Shown: positions 45,082-55,567 of the stretch, piece by piece
Numbering within the stretch: the stretch's first letter is position 1
How the letters are laid out: the number at the start of each line of letters is the position of its first letter
Assembly (NCBI GenBank): GCA_934661765.1
Contig: CAKUJT010000002.1
Location: 1 to 64,000 of the forward strand
Origin: an uncultured Senegalimassilia sp.
Lineage (GTDB): Bacteria; Actinomycetota; Coriobacteriia; Coriobacteriales; Eggerthellaceae
Reading direction: 5' to 3'
DNA length: 64,000 nucleotides
The notes under the pieces: model-generated
The model's input: only the letters and a program-made list of their open reading frames with translations
Database searches by the model: none
Told to the model about the DNA's origin: nothing
Translations under genes and position numbers: made by a program

Positions 45082-46299
45082 CTATTCTTTGCGGGGCTTT
45101 TTCTTCTTATAGCCAGGGCACTTGTAGTCGTGCGGCTCCGCGGCGTCGGCAAGCTCGGACACCCATCGATCGATGGGAAGCGCCGACTCTGCCTCAAGCA
45201 CGTCCTCGAGCTGCGCATGCGTTTCGGGGTTGCGCGGCATGAAGAGCGTGCAGCAATCGGGGGCATCCTGGGATGAAATCTCGAAGGTGCCGACCTGCTG
45301 GGCCATGTCGATGATCTCAAGCTTGTCGGTGCCGATGAGGGGACGGAACACCGGCATATCCACCGCCGCATCGGTGCAGCGGATGTTATCCAAGGTTTGC
45401 GAGGCCACCTGGCCGAGCGACTCGCCGGTTACCAGGGCCTTCGCCCCTTCACGACGGGCGATCTCCTGCGCAACCTTGAACATAAGGCGGCGATACATGA
45501 TGACGCGCAGCTGAGGAGGCACCGTCAGCGAAATCTCGCGCTGGTAATCGCCGAACGGCACAACGTACACGCGACCGATGCACCCGGTCTTCTCAAGCAC
45601 ATGCGCGATATCGTCGACCAGGTACTCGCTGGTGTCACTGGTTTGCGGACGGCCGGAGAAATGCACGCCGATGCACACGGCGCCGCGACGCGCCATACGC
45701 CACGTGGCCACCGGCGAGTCGATGCCGCTGGACAGAAGGCAGGCTACCTTGCCCGAGCTTCCAACCGGAAGGCCGCCGACGCCACGCACGCTGCGAGCGT
45801 ACACGTAAGCGGCGTTCTGCACCACTTCGACGCCCACCACCACGTCGGGGTTCTTCATCTGAACCTGTTTTTCGGGATGCGCCTCGCACAGCGCAGCGCC
45901 GATGATGCGATTCATATCCATAGAACCGACTTCGAAGTCGGTGTGGTTGCGACGAGCCTGCACCTTGAAGCTGGTGAAATCATCGACATCGGCCATGGCC
46001 GCCAGCGCAGCTTGCTCCATTTGCGCCAAATCGCGCTCGCATTTGTAACCAGAGGATACGCGGGCAACGCCGGGCACTTTGCGGATGAAATCAGCGCAGC
46101 GCTTCTCGGTCTCCCAATCGGTGCCCTCGCGCAAGAACACGCACAGGCGACCGGAGATTCGATGAATGGTCACCACGTCGAAATCGGAGAGCAACGCCTC
46201 GAGGTTTTTGAGCAGGCGCATCTCGAACGTGGAGCGATTGTGCCCCTTCAGCCCGATTTCATGGTAGTGGACCAGGCAAATGCGCTGGAATTCGGTCAT
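45082..46299 (-). CDS. thiI: tRNA 4-thiouridine synthase ThiI
   Basis: ThiI adenylates U8 of tRNA for 4-thiouridine formation and can take part in thiamine thiazole synthesis. The 405-residue protein has the ferredoxin-like and THUMP domains (HYHEIGLKGHNRS start) and a PP-loop CLLSSGIDSPVATW. The C-terminal rhodanese domain of E. coli ThiI is absent, as in Bacillus, so sulfur must come through another cysteine desulfurase partner. A GAAGGG site precedes the ATG. Confidence 0.96.
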   Translation of the reverse strand: MTEFQRICLVHYHEIGLKGHNRSTFEMRLLKNLEALLSDFDVVTIHRISGRLCVFLREGTDWETEKRCADFIRKVPGVARVSSGYKCERDLAQMEQAALAAMADVDDFTSFKVQARRNHTDFEVGSMDMNRIIGAALCEAHPEKQVQMKNPDVVVGVEVVQNAAYVYARSVRGVGGLPVGSSGKVACLLSSGIDSPVATWRMARRGAVCIGVHFSGRPQTSDTSEYLVDDIAHVLEKTGCIGRVYVVPFGDYQREISLTVPPQLRVIMYRRLMFKVAQEIARREGAKALVTGESLGQVASQTLDNIRCTDAAVDMPVFRPLIGTDKLEIIDMAQQVGTFEISSQDAPDCCTLFMPRNPETHAQLEDVLEAESALPIDRWVSELADAAEPHDYKCPGYKKKKPRKE

Positions 46300-46473
46300 A
46301 TGAACAGCCCTTCGAACAATTCGTTAAGCGGGTAAACGGAACAAACCCCCTGTCGTCCTGCAAGCCCTAACGTCATTTACAACGCAAACAACTCAGCAAA
46401 TGCTCAGCATAGGCAGGCGCAGGACGCCAGAGGGTTCACACGTCAAACGAAAACTGCTTGGCGTAGAAAAGGT

Positions 46474-46734
46474 TTAGTGATTCTCGGCGTCGATGGTTTC
46501 CGGATCGTAGGAAACGTCGCCACGGGCGATTTCGGAGAATGCCATGGAAAGCGGCTTCTTATCTGCGGCTTTAGCGATTTCGACGGCGGTTTGCAGCTGG
46601 ATGGCGCGATCACGCTGGCCGCGCATCATGTCGTTGATGTCATGGGCGCGCTTAGATGCCAGGGCGCACAGCAGGAAACGGTCGTTATCGGTTGCGTCCA
46701 GAAGGTCGGTGATCCTGGGTTCGATGATGCTCAT
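46474..46734 (-). CDS. rpoZ: RNA polymerase omega subunit
   Basis: Omega helps fold and hold the beta-prime subunit. The 86-residue product carries RITDLLDATDNDRFLLCALASKRAHDIN in the usual place and an acidic tail. It begins 7 bases past the gmk stop, completing the mihF-gmk-rpoZ run typical of actinobacteria. coaBC, which usually follows, is not here; a 174-base spacer leads to thiI instead. Confidence 0.95.
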   Translation of the reverse strand: MSIIEPRITDLLDATDNDRFLLCALASKRAHDINDMMRGQRDRAIQLQTAVEIAKAADKKPLSMAFSEIARGDVSYDPETIDAENH

Positions 46735-46741
46735 AGGGTAG

Positions 46742-47314
46742 TTAACCTCGCGTTTTCTCGGCTTGTTCGTTCACGTATGAGACGAGCTGCGAAACAGCTT
46801 CGTCAAGATTATCGTTCACAAGCTGTATATCATACTCCATTTTACGGGAAAGCTCCACCCTAGCAGCAGCAAGACGCTGCTGGATGACTTCCTCGGTTTC
46901 GGTGTCGCGGCCACGAAGGCGCTGCTCGAGCACCTCCATGGAAGGCGGCTCGATGAAAATCAGGTGAGCCTCGGGCACCTTCTCCCTGATCTGGAAAGCC
47001 CCCTGCACATCGATCTCAAGGATGACCTGCTGGCCGGCCGCCATGTGCTCCTGGACGCTGGCCTTGGGCGTGCCGTAATGGTTTGACCCGTACACCGCCC
47101 ATTCGAGCAAGCCATCGGAATCGATGAGCTGCTGGAACTGCTCCTTGGTTTTGAACTGGTAATGAACGCCGTCGACCTCGCCTGCGCGGGGGCTGCGCGT
47201 GGTGGCCGAAACCGAGACCCACGCATCGGGAACCGCCTGCACAAGTCGGGCCACCAGCGTGCCTTTGCCAGCACCTGATGGCCCGGAGATGACGAACAGA
47301 TTGCCGCGGCGCAC
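46742..47314 (-). CDS. gmk: Guanylate kinase
   Basis: Gmk phosphorylates GMP to GDP. The P-loop is SGPSGAGKGTL, followed by TTRSPRAGEVDGVHY, which binds GMP, and the YGSNHYGTPK segment. The 190-residue length is normal. It starts 3 bases past the mihF stop, so the two are cotranslated. Confidence 0.98.
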   Translation of the reverse strand: MRRGNLFVISGPSGAGKGTLVARLVQAVPDAWVSVSATTRSPRAGEVDGVHYQFKTKEQFQQLIDSDGLLEWAVYGSNHYGTPKASVQEHMAAGQQVILEIDVQGAFQIREKVPEAHLIFIEPPSMEVLEQRLRGRDTETEEVIQQRLAAARVELSRKMEYDIQLVNDNLDEAVSQLVSYVNEQAEKTRG

Positions 47315-47317
47315 TGC

Positions 47318-47626
47318 CTAGCCCAGACGCTCGAGGAGCGCGACCTGCTGACGCTCGCCAAGACCGCGCAGGCGGCGGCTTTCGGCGATCTGCAGCTCCT
47401 TCATGACCTTCTCGGCCTTGGCCTTACCGTAGCCGGGAAGGGTTTCGATGAGCGTGGAGACCTTCATACGGCCGATGACCGGGTCGTCTTTCATGTCGAC
47501 CACCTGGGCAAGCGTGAGCTTGCCGGCCTTGAGATCATCACGGACCTGAGCGCGCTTGATGCGAGCAGCCTTGGCCTTTTCAAGGGCCGCCTGACGATCT
47601 TCAGGGCTGAGTTGGGGAATAGCCAT
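47318..47626 (-). CDS. mihF: Actinobacterial integration host factor
   Basis: mIHF is a nucleoid-associated DNA-binding protein specific to actinobacteria, essential in mycobacteria. The 102-residue product shows PQLSPEDRQAALEKA at the start, then RMKVSTLIETLPGYGKAKAE with the helix-two-turn-helix GYGKAKA, and RRLRGLGERQ. An AAGGAG site precedes the ATG, and a promoter candidate lies about 40 bases upstream. It is the clearest phylogenetic marker in the window. Confidence 0.97.
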   Translation of the reverse strand: MAIPQLSPEDRQAALEKAKAARIKRAQVRDDLKAGKLTLAQVVDMKDDPVIGRMKVSTLIETLPGYGKAKAEKVMKELQIAESRRLRGLGERQQVALLERLG

Positions 47627-47662
47627 CAGTAATCTCCTTCGTGTAAATCAAGCGTTGTGGTG

Positions 47663-47690
47663 ATACTAGCACGTCAACCGTCATCGACAA
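47663..47690 (-). promoter_or_regulatory. Candidate promoter of mihF-gmk-rpoZ
   Basis: On the minus strand TTGTCG, 16 bases and TAGTAT lie about 37 bases upstream of the mihF ATG. The remaining spacer up to pyrF (47691-47842) shows no gene or clear terminator. Confidence 0.5.
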
Positions 47691-47842
47691 CAACCAGTTA
47701 CCCAAATCACAAAAAAGTTTTCGCAGAAAAATGGCCTTGTACCTGGGATTCTTCCAAATCAAACGCAAAGGCGCCCTTATTCAGCGACAACACATTATGC
47801 ACGAACGATGCCAGCTATGCCACGAACGCGCAAAAAATTCCG

Positions 47843-48571
47843 CTAGTCCAGCTCGGCCACGATGGCGTCGAAGGCAGCCGCCGGATCGGCGGCCTGCGTG
47901 ATGGGGCGGCCGATGACGATGTGCGATGCGCCGTTTTCGAAGGCCTGCTTGGGCGTGGCGACACGGGACTGATCGCCCAGGGCGCTGCCGGCGGGGCGCA
48001 CGCCCGGCGTGACGATATAGCCCTCGGGGCCGAGCACCTCGCGAAGCATGGCGGCTTCCTGCGGAGATGCCACGACGCCGGAGATGCCGGAACGCTTGGC
48101 CTGCTCGGCGAGCACATTGACCTGCTCGGACATGGGACGGGTGACGCCGGTGTCGGCCAGAGCGGCCTGGCTCATGGAAGTGAGCACGGTGATGCCCAAG
48201 GTGATGGGCACGTCGAAGCCGTACTCGGCAGCCGCGCGCTCGGCGCCCTTCTGGGCCGCGCTCATCATGGAGACGCCGCCGATGGTGTGCATCGTCATCA
48301 TGTCGGCGCCGCTAGCGGCCGCCGAATACGCCGCACCCTCGACCTGATGCGGGATGTCATGGTACTTCAGGTCCAGAAACACCTTGAATCCGCGCTCCTT
48401 CAGAGCGTACACCACCGCAGGACCGTTGGCATAGAACAGCGTCATGCCGATCTTCATCCACGTGGCCTTGCCCTGCAGCTTGTCGGCCAGCTCGAAGGCC
48501 TCCTCGATGTCGCAGTCCAGGGCGACGATGACGCGGTCGCGCTCGGGGATATCGGAAAACGTGGTTAGCAT
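47843..48571 (-). CDS. pyrF: Orotidine 5'-phosphate decarboxylase
   Basis: PyrF makes UMP from OMP, the last step of the pathway. The active-site region is VFLDLKYHDIP (lysine and aspartates), with TPGVRPAGSALGDQ binding the phosphate. ATG 48571 overlaps the pyrD stop and has GGAGCG upstream, giving 242 residues; the longer frame adds 17 arginine-rich residues from within pyrD. It ends the pyrK-pyrD-pyrF run. pyrE, which makes OMP, is not in the window. Confidence 0.97.
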   Translation of the reverse strand: MLTTFSDIPERDRVIVALDCDIEEAFELADKLQGKATWMKIGMTLFYANGPAVVYALKERGFKVFLDLKYHDIPHQVEGAAYSAAASGADMMTMHTIGGVSMMSAAQKGAERAAAEYGFDVPITLGITVLTSMSQAALADTGVTRPMSEQVNVLAEQAKRSGISGVVASPQEAAMLREVLGPEGYIVTPGVRPAGSALGDQSRVATPKQAFENGASHIVIGRPITQAADPAAAFDAIVAELD

Positions 48572-49515
48572 TGCAACGCTCCAATCAGTTCGTTGACGTC
48601 TTTGACGCCGTGACGCTCGCAATACTCGGCGATGCCGTCGATGACGTCGATGGTTGCCTGGGGATTGACGAAGTTCGCGGTGCCCACCGCCACGGCGGTG
48701 GCGCCGGCGAGCAGGAACTCCACGGCATCGGTGCCGTTCGAGATGCCGCCCATGCCCAGAAGCGGCACCTTCACCGCGTTATGGCACTGCCACACGCAGC
48801 GCAGGGCCACGGGCTTGATGGCGGGACCGGAGAAGCCGGCGAAGGGACGCGACGTGAGCGTGCAGCGACGATCGGCGTCGATGGCCATGCCCATGAGCGT
48901 GTTGATGAGCGAGATGGCGTCGGCGCCGGCGGACTCGGCGGCTCGGGCGATCTCGGCGATATCGGTGACGTTGGGCGTGAGCTTGACGATGAGCGGGCGG
49001 GCGGTAGCCTGACGGCACATGCCCACCACCTTCTCGACGGACTCCACGTGCGTGCCGATGGTCATGCCGCCGGCATCGACGTTCGGGCACGAGATGTTGA
49101 CCTCGTACGCGTCGACGGGTGCATCTTCGAGCGCCTCGATGACCTGAACGTACTCGTCGAAGCTGTGACCGGAAACGTTGACGATGGTGGTTGCGCCCAC
49201 CTCGGCAAGCCACGGCAGCTCGCAGGCCTTCAGATGCTCGACGCCGGGGTTTTGCAGGCCGATGGAATTAAGCATGCCCGAAGGAACCTCTGCGATGCGC
49301 GGGGAAGCGTTGCCCTCCCACCCGTTAAGCGAGACGCCCTTGGTGGTGACGGCGCCCAGGGCGGAGACGTCCACGAAGTCAGAGTACTCGCGGCCGGCGG
49401 CGAAGGTGCCGGATGCCGTGGTCACGGGGTTTTTCATGGAAAGCCCGCCGAGGTTGACGGCCATGTTCACGTTCGTGGGGGCCGCGGTTGCGGGAAGCAT
49501 GGGGGTTGCAGTCAT
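48565..49515 (-). CDS. pyrD: Dihydroorotate dehydrogenase, catalytic subunit (class 1B)
   Basis: PyrD oxidises dihydroorotate to orotate with FMN; class 1B passes electrons to NAD through PyrK. The 316-residue protein shows NLGGLSMKNPVTTASGTF, EVNISCPNVDAGG and a C-terminal GMGGISNGTDAVEFLLAGA. The adjacent pyrK confirms class 1B. Its ATG directly follows the pyrK TAG. The first ATG is used here, but the sixth codon is also a candidate. Confidence 0.96.
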   Translation of the reverse strand: MTATPMLPATAAPTNVNMAVNLGGLSMKNPVTTASGTFAAGREYSDFVDVSALGAVTTKGVSLNGWEGNASPRIAEVPSGMLNSIGLQNPGVEHLKACELPWLAEVGATTIVNVSGHSFDEYVQVIEALEDAPVDAYEVNISCPNVDAGGMTIGTHVESVEKVVGMCRQATARPLIVKLTPNVTDIAEIARAAESAGADAISLINTLMGMAIDADRRCTLTSRPFAGFSGPAIKPVALRCVWQCHNAVKVPLLGMGGISNGTDAVEFLLAGATAVAVGTANFVNPQATIDVIDGIAEYCERHGVKDVNELIGALQC

Positions 49516-50322
49516 CTACCACACCACCTTTTCAGCATCGAAAACCGGGCCGTCGACGCACGAGCGCTTCTTGCCGTCGACCGTATCGACCACGCATGAC
49601 AGGCACGCGCCCACGCCGCAGGCCATGCGCTTTTCCAGGGAAATCTGGCACGGCACGCCGGCACCGGCCGCCTGACCTGCCACGATCTTCATGAGAGGCT
49701 CAGGGCCGCAGCACGCCACGTACTGATACGGCGCTCCGTCGACGCCGGCGGCAAGGGCCTCTTCGACCAAAGAGGTGCAGAAGCCTTCTCGACCGAGCGT
49801 GCCATCGTCGGTTGCCACGTGAACATCACGCGACAGGAGCTGCTCGTAGCGCTTCAGGCACACGAGGGCATCGGCGGTCTGCGCGCCGAGCACCACGTCC
49901 ACGTGCACACCCGAACCGACGAGCTCCTGGCACAGCATGAACAACGGGGCCGCGCCAACGCCGCCGCCCACGAGCAGTGCGCGCTGCGTACCGGCGGGCG
50001 CCTGCCAGCGGCGACCGACCGGCCCGATGAGCTCGGCAGATTCGATTTCGTTGGCCACATCAGGCGCGAGCGCGGCAAGATGGTTCGTGCCGAAACCCAC
50101 CGTTTGATACAGCACATCGAGCGTACCGCCGGCCGCATCGGCCGCATACACCGAGAACGGACGGCGCAGCACGTGGCCCTCCATTCCGGGAATCTTCATA
50201 TGCACGAACTGACCGGGTTCGATCGCGGCCGCGATGGCCGGCGAGGAAAGCGTCATGAGATACAGATTCGGGCCGACGCACTCGTTCTCCAGAATGCGGA
50301 CCCGCTCGTTCACAAGCGCCAC
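49516..50322 (-). CDS. pyrK: Dihydroorotate dehydrogenase electron-transfer subunit
   Basis: PyrK carries FAD and a [2Fe-2S] cluster and passes electrons from PyrD to NAD. The N-terminal flavin domain has HVLRRPFSVYA, the NAD site has LLVGGGVGAAPLFML, and the C-terminal cluster cysteines are in CGVGACLSC and a later C of KKRSCVDGP. It starts at a GTG with GGAAGGAG four bases upstream. A terminator after carB means it likely has its own promoter. No PyrR-type element was seen before it. Confidence 0.95.
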   Translation of the reverse strand: MALVNERVRILENECVGPNLYLMTLSSPAIAAAIEPGQFVHMKIPGMEGHVLRRPFSVYAADAAGGTLDVLYQTVGFGTNHLAALAPDVANEIESAELIGPVGRRWQAPAGTQRALLVGGGVGAAPLFMLCQELVGSGVHVDVVLGAQTADALVCLKRYEQLLSRDVHVATDDGTLGREGFCTSLVEEALAAGVDGAPYQYVACCGPEPLMKIVAGQAAGAGVPCQISLEKRMACGVGACLSCVVDTVDGKKRSCVDGPVFDAEKVVW

Positions 50323-50483
50323 AGGGCTCCTTCCGTCACGATGGCCGCGATGCGGCCCTTGCTACGTTGGAAGCGATTGTACCATTGCTGCAGCTTGCAA
50401 GCGCAAAGCCGACAGTTCGAACGCAAACGGACCACGAGCGCGCCCGAAGCGCCCATGCGCGGGCAGATAAGATGCGACGAGCG

Positions 50484-50510
50484 AAAAAAAAGGCGACGTG
50501 GACGGCGCCT
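50484..50510 (-). terminator. Intrinsic terminator after carB
   Basis: On the minus strand AGGCG and CGCCT pair around a short inner stem and are followed by eight T residues. A second small hairpin (GCCGGT-TCGC-ACCGGC, near 50567-50583) lies between it and the carB stop. Confidence 0.75.
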
Positions 50511-50594
50511 CGCGCAGCATGCGAAATGCCGCCGCACGAAACGCGCTCCCGTCGCCTATCCCCCCGCCGGTTCGCACCGGCAGGGCGATGCACC

Positions 50595-53500
50595 TTACAT
50601 GACCGGATCCCCCTCTAGCGGCAAAGGATGTTGCGGAAGATCTTGCAGCGCAATCACCGTCAACCCGTTCGCGCGCATGGCCTCCAAGCCGGCTGCCATG
50701 GCCTGGGCGCCGGAAAGCGTGGTGATTTGCGTGACGCCGTGCTTGACCGCCTCGGTTCGCAGCTCATAGCCATCATCGCGGGTGGCATGACCGAACGGCG
50801 TGTTGATCATCAGCGCGATCTCGCCGGCGACCAGCATGTCGAGCACGTTGGGCGCGCCTTCGCTGATCTTCTTGACCGGTGTACAGTCTACACCGGCAGC
50901 CCGCAGCGTACGCGATGTGCCATCGGTTGCCACGATATGGAAGCCGAGGCGCACGAAATCGCGCGCGATGGGCACGATGCCGCGCTTGTCGCGATCGCAC
51001 ACGCTCACGAATACCGTCCCCCCTTCGGGGAGCTTATAGCTGATGGCAAGCTGCGTCTTATCAAACGCGCAGGGGAAGTTCTCCGCGATGGCCATAACCT
51101 CGCCGGTCGACTTCATCTCAGGTCCAAGGATGGTATCCGCACCCGGGAACCGGCCGAAGGGCATGACCGCCTCCTTGACGCTGAAATGATCAAGGCGACG
51201 CTCGTCGCTGGGCAAGTGCAGGTCGGCAATGCTTTCCCCCGCCATGATGCGGGCTGCTGCCTGGGCCAAGGGAACCCCGGTCGCCTTCGAGGCGAACGGC
51301 ACGGTGCGGCTGGCGCGCGGATTGGCCTCGATCATGTAGATGACCTGGTCCTTGATGGCGAATTGAATGTTGAGCAGGCCCACCACGCCCAAACGGAGCG
51401 CCAGGCGGCGCGCGATGGAACGCAACTGCGCCTGAATGGCGTCCGAGAGCGAGAACGGCGGCGTGCAGCACGCCGAGTCGCCGGAATGGATGCCCGCCAT
51501 CTCGATGTGCTCCATGATCGCGCCGACATAGGTCTCAGTGCCATCGCACAGGGCGTCAAGGTCCAGCTCCACGGCTCCCTCGAGGAACCGGTCGAGATAC
51601 ACCGGATGATCCGGCGTGATTTTGGCCGCTTCCGCCATATAGCGCTTCAACTGGCCGTCGTCATAGACGATGCCCATGCCGCGACCGCCGAGCACATAAC
51701 TCGGGCGCACGAGCAGCGGGAATCCGATGTCGGCCGCGACCTTTCGCGCTTGCTCGAAGGTGGTCGCCTGCCCGGCGGCCGGATAGGCGATGTCGAGCTC
51801 GTCGCACACGGCGCGGAACCGGTCGCGGTCCTCGGCAAGGTCGATGGCCTCGGGCTTCGTTCCCATGATGTTGACGCCGGCTTCTTGCAGGGCCGCCGCC
51901 AGCTTCAGCGGGGTTTGCCCGCCTAACGTGACCACCACGCCCTCGGGTTGCTCGATATCGACGATGTCCATGACGTCCTCGAACGTGAGCGGCTCGAAGT
52001 ACAGCTTGTCGGAGGTATCGTAGTCGGTCGACACGGTCTCAGGGTTGCAGTTGACCATGATCGTCTCGAACCCGGCGTCACGTAGCGCATAGCTGGCATG
52101 CACACAGCAGTAATCGAACTCAATGCCCTGCCCGATGCGGTTCGGCCCGGCACCCAAGATCATGACGCTTTTGCGACCCGACGTGGACACGGCCTCGTTT
52201 TCGTCCACATCGTAGGTTTTGTAGTGATATGCCGTGGTACCGGGGAACTCCGCAGCGCAGGTATCTACCGTCTTGAACGCCGGCACGACGCCGAGACGCT
52301 TGCGGCAAGCGCGCACCTCAAGCTCATCGGAGCCGGTCAGGTGCCCGATTTGCACATCAGACAGGCCCATGCGCTTCAACAGGCGGAACGCTTGCGCATC
52401 AAGACGATCAAGCGACATCCCGCGAAGGTTCTCCTCGACGGTGACGATATCGCGCATGCGATCGATGAACCATGGGTCGATGCCCGTAGCCTCATGCATG
52501 CGCTGCGTGCTCCACCCGCGTCGCAACGCCTCTGCCATGTAGAAGATGCGGTCTTGCGTGGGGCGCCCGACCAGCTCATCGAAGCCGTCCTGCTCCAAAA
52601 CGTCCTTGCATTTGCCATCGGCGTTCAAGCCCGAGCGGCCGTTCTCCAACGAGCGCATGGCCTTGCCCAGCGCCTCCTCGAACGTACGCCCGATCGCCAT
52701 GACCTCGCCCACTGCCTTCATGCGCGTGGACAGGACATCGTCCGCGCCCTGAAACTTCTCGAACGCGAAACGCGGGACCTTCACCACGCAGTAGTCGATG
52801 GATGGCTCGAAGCATGCCGGCGTGGCCTTGGTGATGTCGTTGACGATCTCGTCGAGCGTGTACCCGACGGCAAGGCGCGCCGCAGCCTTGGCGATGGGGA
52901 AACCGGTGGCCTTGGAAGCAAGCGCCGACGAGCGCGACACGCGGGGATTCATCTCGATGACCACCATGCGCCCGTTATCCGGGTTCACCGCGAACTGCAC
53001 GTTCGACCCGCCCGTCTCCACGCCCACCTTTTCGAGAATGGCGAGGCTTGCCGCGCGCATGCGCTGGTACTCCACATCGCTGAGCGTTTGAGCAGGGGCG
53101 ACGGTGATAGAGTCGCCCGTATGCACGCCCATGGCGTCTAGGTTCTCGATAGAGCAGACGATGATGCCGTTTCCGGCCTTATCGCGCATGACCTCCATCT
53201 CGTATTCTTTCCAGCCTTCGATGGATTCTTCAACGAGCACCTCGCCGGCAGGCGACAGCTCAAGGCCCTGCGAAACGATCAAGCGCAGCTCCTCCTCGTT
53301 GTGCGCGATGCCGCCGCCGGCGCCGCCCATGGTGAAGCTCGGGCGCAAAACCACCGGATATCCGAGCTTTTCCACGATGGCAAGCGCATCCTCGACGCGA
53401 TATGCATAATCGCTGCGGGCCGTTTCGATGCCAAGCTCTGCCATGCACTCGTTGAACAGCTTACGGTCCTCGCCGCGGTTGATGGCATCAAGGTCGCAGC

Positions 53501-53849
53501 CGATCATCTCAACGCCGTATTTCTCCAGAATGCCGGATTCGGCCAGCTCAACCGCCGCGTTCAAGCCGGTTTGCCCGCCCAAGGTGGGCAAAAGCGCATC
53601 CGGTTGCTCGCGGGCGATGACCCGCTCGATGAACTCGGCGGTGATAGGTTCGACATAGGTGCGGTCGGCCATGGCGGGATCGGTCATGATGGTCGCCGGG
53701 TTGGAGTTGACAAGCACCACGCGATAGCCCTCGTCCTTGAGCACCTTGCACGCCTGTGTGCCGGAGTAATCGAATTCGCACGCCTGACCGATGACGATAG
53801 GACCCGAGCCGATGACCAGAATGGTTTCGATATCGTTGCGTTTAGGCAT
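50595..53849 (-). CDS. carB: Carbamoyl-phosphate synthase large subunit
   Basis: CarB makes carbamoyl phosphate from bicarbonate, ATP and ammonia supplied by CarA. The 1084-residue protein has two homologous ATP-grasp halves ([20 protein letters not shown] and [20 protein letters not shown]), an oligomerisation domain and a C-terminal MGS-type allosteric domain. Both halves look complete. Its ATG overlaps the carA stop by 8 bases. It shares the PyrR-type leader of carA. Confidence 0.98.
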   Translation of the reverse strand: MPKRNDIETILVIGSGPIVIGQACEFDYSGTQACKVLKDEGYRVVLVNSNPATIMTDPAMADRTYVEPITAEFIERVIAREQPDALLPTLGGQTGLNAAVELAESGILEKYGVEMIGCDLDAINRGEDRKLFNECMAELGIETARSDYAYRVEDALAIVEKLGYPVVLRPSFTMGGAGGGIAHNEEELRLIVSQGLELSPAGEVLVEESIEGWKEYEMEVMRDKAGNGIIVCSIENLDAMGVHTGDSITVAPAQTLSDVEYQRMRAASLAILEKVGVETGGSNVQFAVNPDNGRMVVIEMNPRVSRSSALASKATGFPIAKAAARLAVGYTLDEIVNDITKATPACFEPSIDYCVVKVPRFAFEKFQGADDVLSTRMKAVGEVMAIGRTFEEALGKAMRSLENGRSGLNADGKCKDVLEQDGFDELVGRPTQDRIFYMAEALRRGWSTQRMHEATGIDPWFIDRMRDIVTVEENLRGMSLDRLDAQAFRLLKRMGLSDVQIGHLTGSDELEVRACRKRLGVVPAFKTVDTCAAEFPGTTAYHYKTYDVDENEAVSTSGRKSVMILGAGPNRIGQGIEFDYCCVHASYALRDAGFETIMVNCNPETVSTDYDTSDKLYFEPLTFEDVMDIVDIEQPEGVVVTLGGQTPLKLAAALQEAGVNIMGTKPEAIDLAEDRDRFRAVCDELDIAYPAAGQATTFEQARKVAADIGFPLLVRPSYVLGGRGMGIVYDDGQLKRYMAEAAKITPDHPVYLDRFLEGAVELDLDALCDGTETYVGAIMEHIEMAGIHSGDSACCTPPFSLSDAIQAQLRSIARRLALRLGVVGLLNIQFAIKDQVIYMIEANPRASRTVPFASKATGVPLAQAAARIMAGESIADLHLPSDERRLDHFSVKEAVMPFGRFPGADTILGPEMKSTGEVMAIAENFPCAFDKTQLAISYKLPEGGTVFVSVCDRDKRGIVPIARDFVRLGFHIVATDGTSRTLRAAGVDCTPVKKISEGAPNVLDMLVAGEIALMINTPFGHATRDDGYELRTEAVKHGVTQITTLSGAQAMAAGLEAMRANGLTVIALQDLPQHPLPLEGDPVM

Positions 53850-55200
53850 TCGTGAGCTCCTTCGCTGCTTCGGCGCCGAACCGCCAACCCGCCAAGCGGT
53901 CGGCGGCGATGTCGATGTCCAGATAATCCTTGCGTCCTTCCATCAAGCGCGCGAACGCCGTGAACAGATAGTGCGCATCAGTCGGGCCCGGCGCGGCCTC
54001 GGGATGGTACTGCACGCAAAACGCGGGCACGTCCAGAAACGCCACGCCCTCCACCGTGCCGTCGTTGAGGTTGACATGGGTCAGCTGGATACGCCCGAAG
54101 CGCTCGTTCCGCACAACGGGAGCGATGCCGTCGCGTACCCAAAAGCGCAGGTCATCATGATGCTCGGTATGCCCGCCCGACAGCTCCGGCACAAGCTCGC
54201 CCATGCTGGGGAACAGCACCCCGAACCCATGGTTTTGCGCCGTGATCTCCACGCGGCGCGTGAGGAGGTTCATCACGGGATGGTTGCCGCCTCGATGACC
54301 GAACTTGAGCTTCTCGATATCGGCGCCGGCGGCTTTGCCCATCATCTGATGGCCCAGGCAGATACCGAACATCGGCACCTTACCGATCAGCTTCTCAACC
54401 TGGGAATACGTGCCCGAGACCGCATCTGGATCGCCGGGTCCGTTGCTTAAGAACACGCCATCGGGATGCTGCGCGAGAACGTCCTCGGCAGGCGTATCCC
54501 ACGGCACGCACGTGACCGAGCATCCGGCGCGCACGAGCCCGTCGAGGATGGAGCGCTTCACGCCGCAATCGTAGGCAATGACGTTGAAACGGGCTGAGGG
54601 GGCCTCGGTCAAGGCGAAAAGCACGCTATTCGGCACATCGCCGGCAGCATGTTCATAAGGGCGTTTGCAAGACACCGTGGCGGCAAGGTTTTGCCCCACG
54701 AGGCTCTCGCTCGCGCGCACTTTCGCGAGCAGGCTTTCCACGTCATCATCGACGGTGGAGATGATCGCGCGCTGGGCACCATGGTCGCGCACGTGGCGCA
54801 CAAGCGCGCGCGTGTCCACGCCCTCGATGGCCACCACGCCGTTGCGTTGCAAGTACTCGCCAACAGACATATCGCTGCGCCAATTGCTCGGCGTTGCGCA
54901 CATATCGCGAACGACAAGGCCCTGCAAGGCGGGCTTGCCCGATTGCGCGTCCTCGAGGTTCACGCCATAGTTGCCGATTTGAGGATACGTCAGCGTAATG
55001 ATCTGGCCCGCATAACTGGGGTCGCTGATCACCTCGAGATACCCCTCAAGCGAGGTGTTGAAGCATATCTCGCCAAAAGCCTCCCCCGCGGCACCGCACG
55101 AGGTGCCGAAGAACACCGTGCCATCTTCTAAAGCCAACGCAGCCTTCGCGCCAACCCCCTTCGAGGTCCCGCGAAGCAGCTGTTCCGTGATGTTGCTCAC
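53842..55200 (-). CDS. carA: Carbamoyl-phosphate synthase small subunit
   Basis: CarA is the glutaminase that feeds ammonia to CarB. The class I amidotransferase cysteine is in [11 protein letters not shown] and the His-Glu pair in [14 protein letters not shown] at 55200 with AAAGGAG six bases before it sets the start and gives 452 residues. That is about 70 more than usual: roughly 27 extra at the N-terminus and 35 at the C-terminus ([18 protein letters not shown] region). Expression is probably regulated by PyrR through the leader at 55201-55342. Confidence 0.97.
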   Translation of the reverse strand: MSNITEQLLRGTSKGVGAKAALALEDGTVFFGTSCGAAGEAFGEICFNTSLEGYLEVISDPSYAGQIITLTYPQIGNYGVNLEDAQSGKPALQGLVVRDMCATPSNWRSDMSVGEYLQRNGVVAIEGVDTRALVRHVRDHGAQRAIISTVDDDVESLLAKVRASESLVGQNLAATVSCKRPYEHAAGDVPNSVLFALTEAPSARFNVIAYDCGVKRSILDGLVRAGCSVTCVPWDTPAEDVLAQHPDGVFLSNGPGDPDAVSGTYSQVEKLIGKVPMFGICLGHQMMGKAAGADIEKLKFGHRGGNHPVMNLLTRRVEITAQNHGFGVLFPSMGELVPELSGGHTEHHDDLRFWVRDGIAPVVRNERFGRIQLTHVNLNDGTVEGVAFLDVPAFCVQYHPEAAPGPTDAHYLFTAFARLMEGRKDYLDIDIAADRLAGWRFGAEAAKELTNA

Positions 55201-55246
55201 ATGCAACTCCTTTCGTGATGGCAAGCGCGCACCGACTCCGCAAGGC

Positions 55247-55265
55247 AAAACCCCCACGTCGTGGG
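55247..55265 (-). terminator. Short hairpin with T-run in the carA leader
   Basis: CCCAC and GTGGG pair around a 3-nt loop (55253-55265), followed after GG by TTTT on the minus strand. It lies between the PyrR-type hairpin and the carA start, the expected place for an attenuator. The stem is short, so translational control is an alternative. Confidence 0.45.
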
Positions 55266-55306
55266 CCGAACACCATGTAATCAAAGCCGGCCATTGCCTG
55301 CCATAT

Positions 55307-55340
55307 TCCTTTTCGGTCTCTCCGTACCGCCCTTAAAGGA
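55307..55340 (-). promoter_or_regulatory. Predicted PyrR-binding hairpin in the carA leader
   Basis: On the minus strand CCTT pairs with AAGG and CGGT with ACCG, separated by an asymmetric bulge, with the loop ACGGAGAG. The GAGAG loop and the two-stem shape match the known PyrR-binding RNA of Gram-positive pyr leaders. The same element recurs upstream of pyrR at 61289-61322. Confidence 0.8.
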
Positions 55341-55567
55341 CTTGGAGGAGTATACATCTGAATAGCTGTTTCCCTTTATGTTATGCAGTTATATTACCTA
55401 TTGTTAACGTAATATGCATTGCAATCGACTGCCGATTTTGTGCAAGCGCACATAAACCCCTGGTGGGACGCGGATTTTGGCCCGCTTTCCCATTGAGGGG
55501 AACCTCCCATACGTAGTAGGATGTTCGGTATATGGGGAAATATTCCGGAATCGGGAAGGGGAAACCG

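Larger units (their letters stand above)
55201..55567. other. Divergent region between carA and the first MFS gene
   Basis: The left part is the carA leader with a candidate -10 (TATACT, 55349-55354, minus strand), a PyrR-type hairpin (55307-55340), a weak terminator-like hairpin (55247-55265) and the carA ribosome site. The right part holds a possible plus-strand promoter (TTGAGG-18-TAGGAT, 55493-55522) and the AAGGGG site of the MFS gene. Confidence 0.7.
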
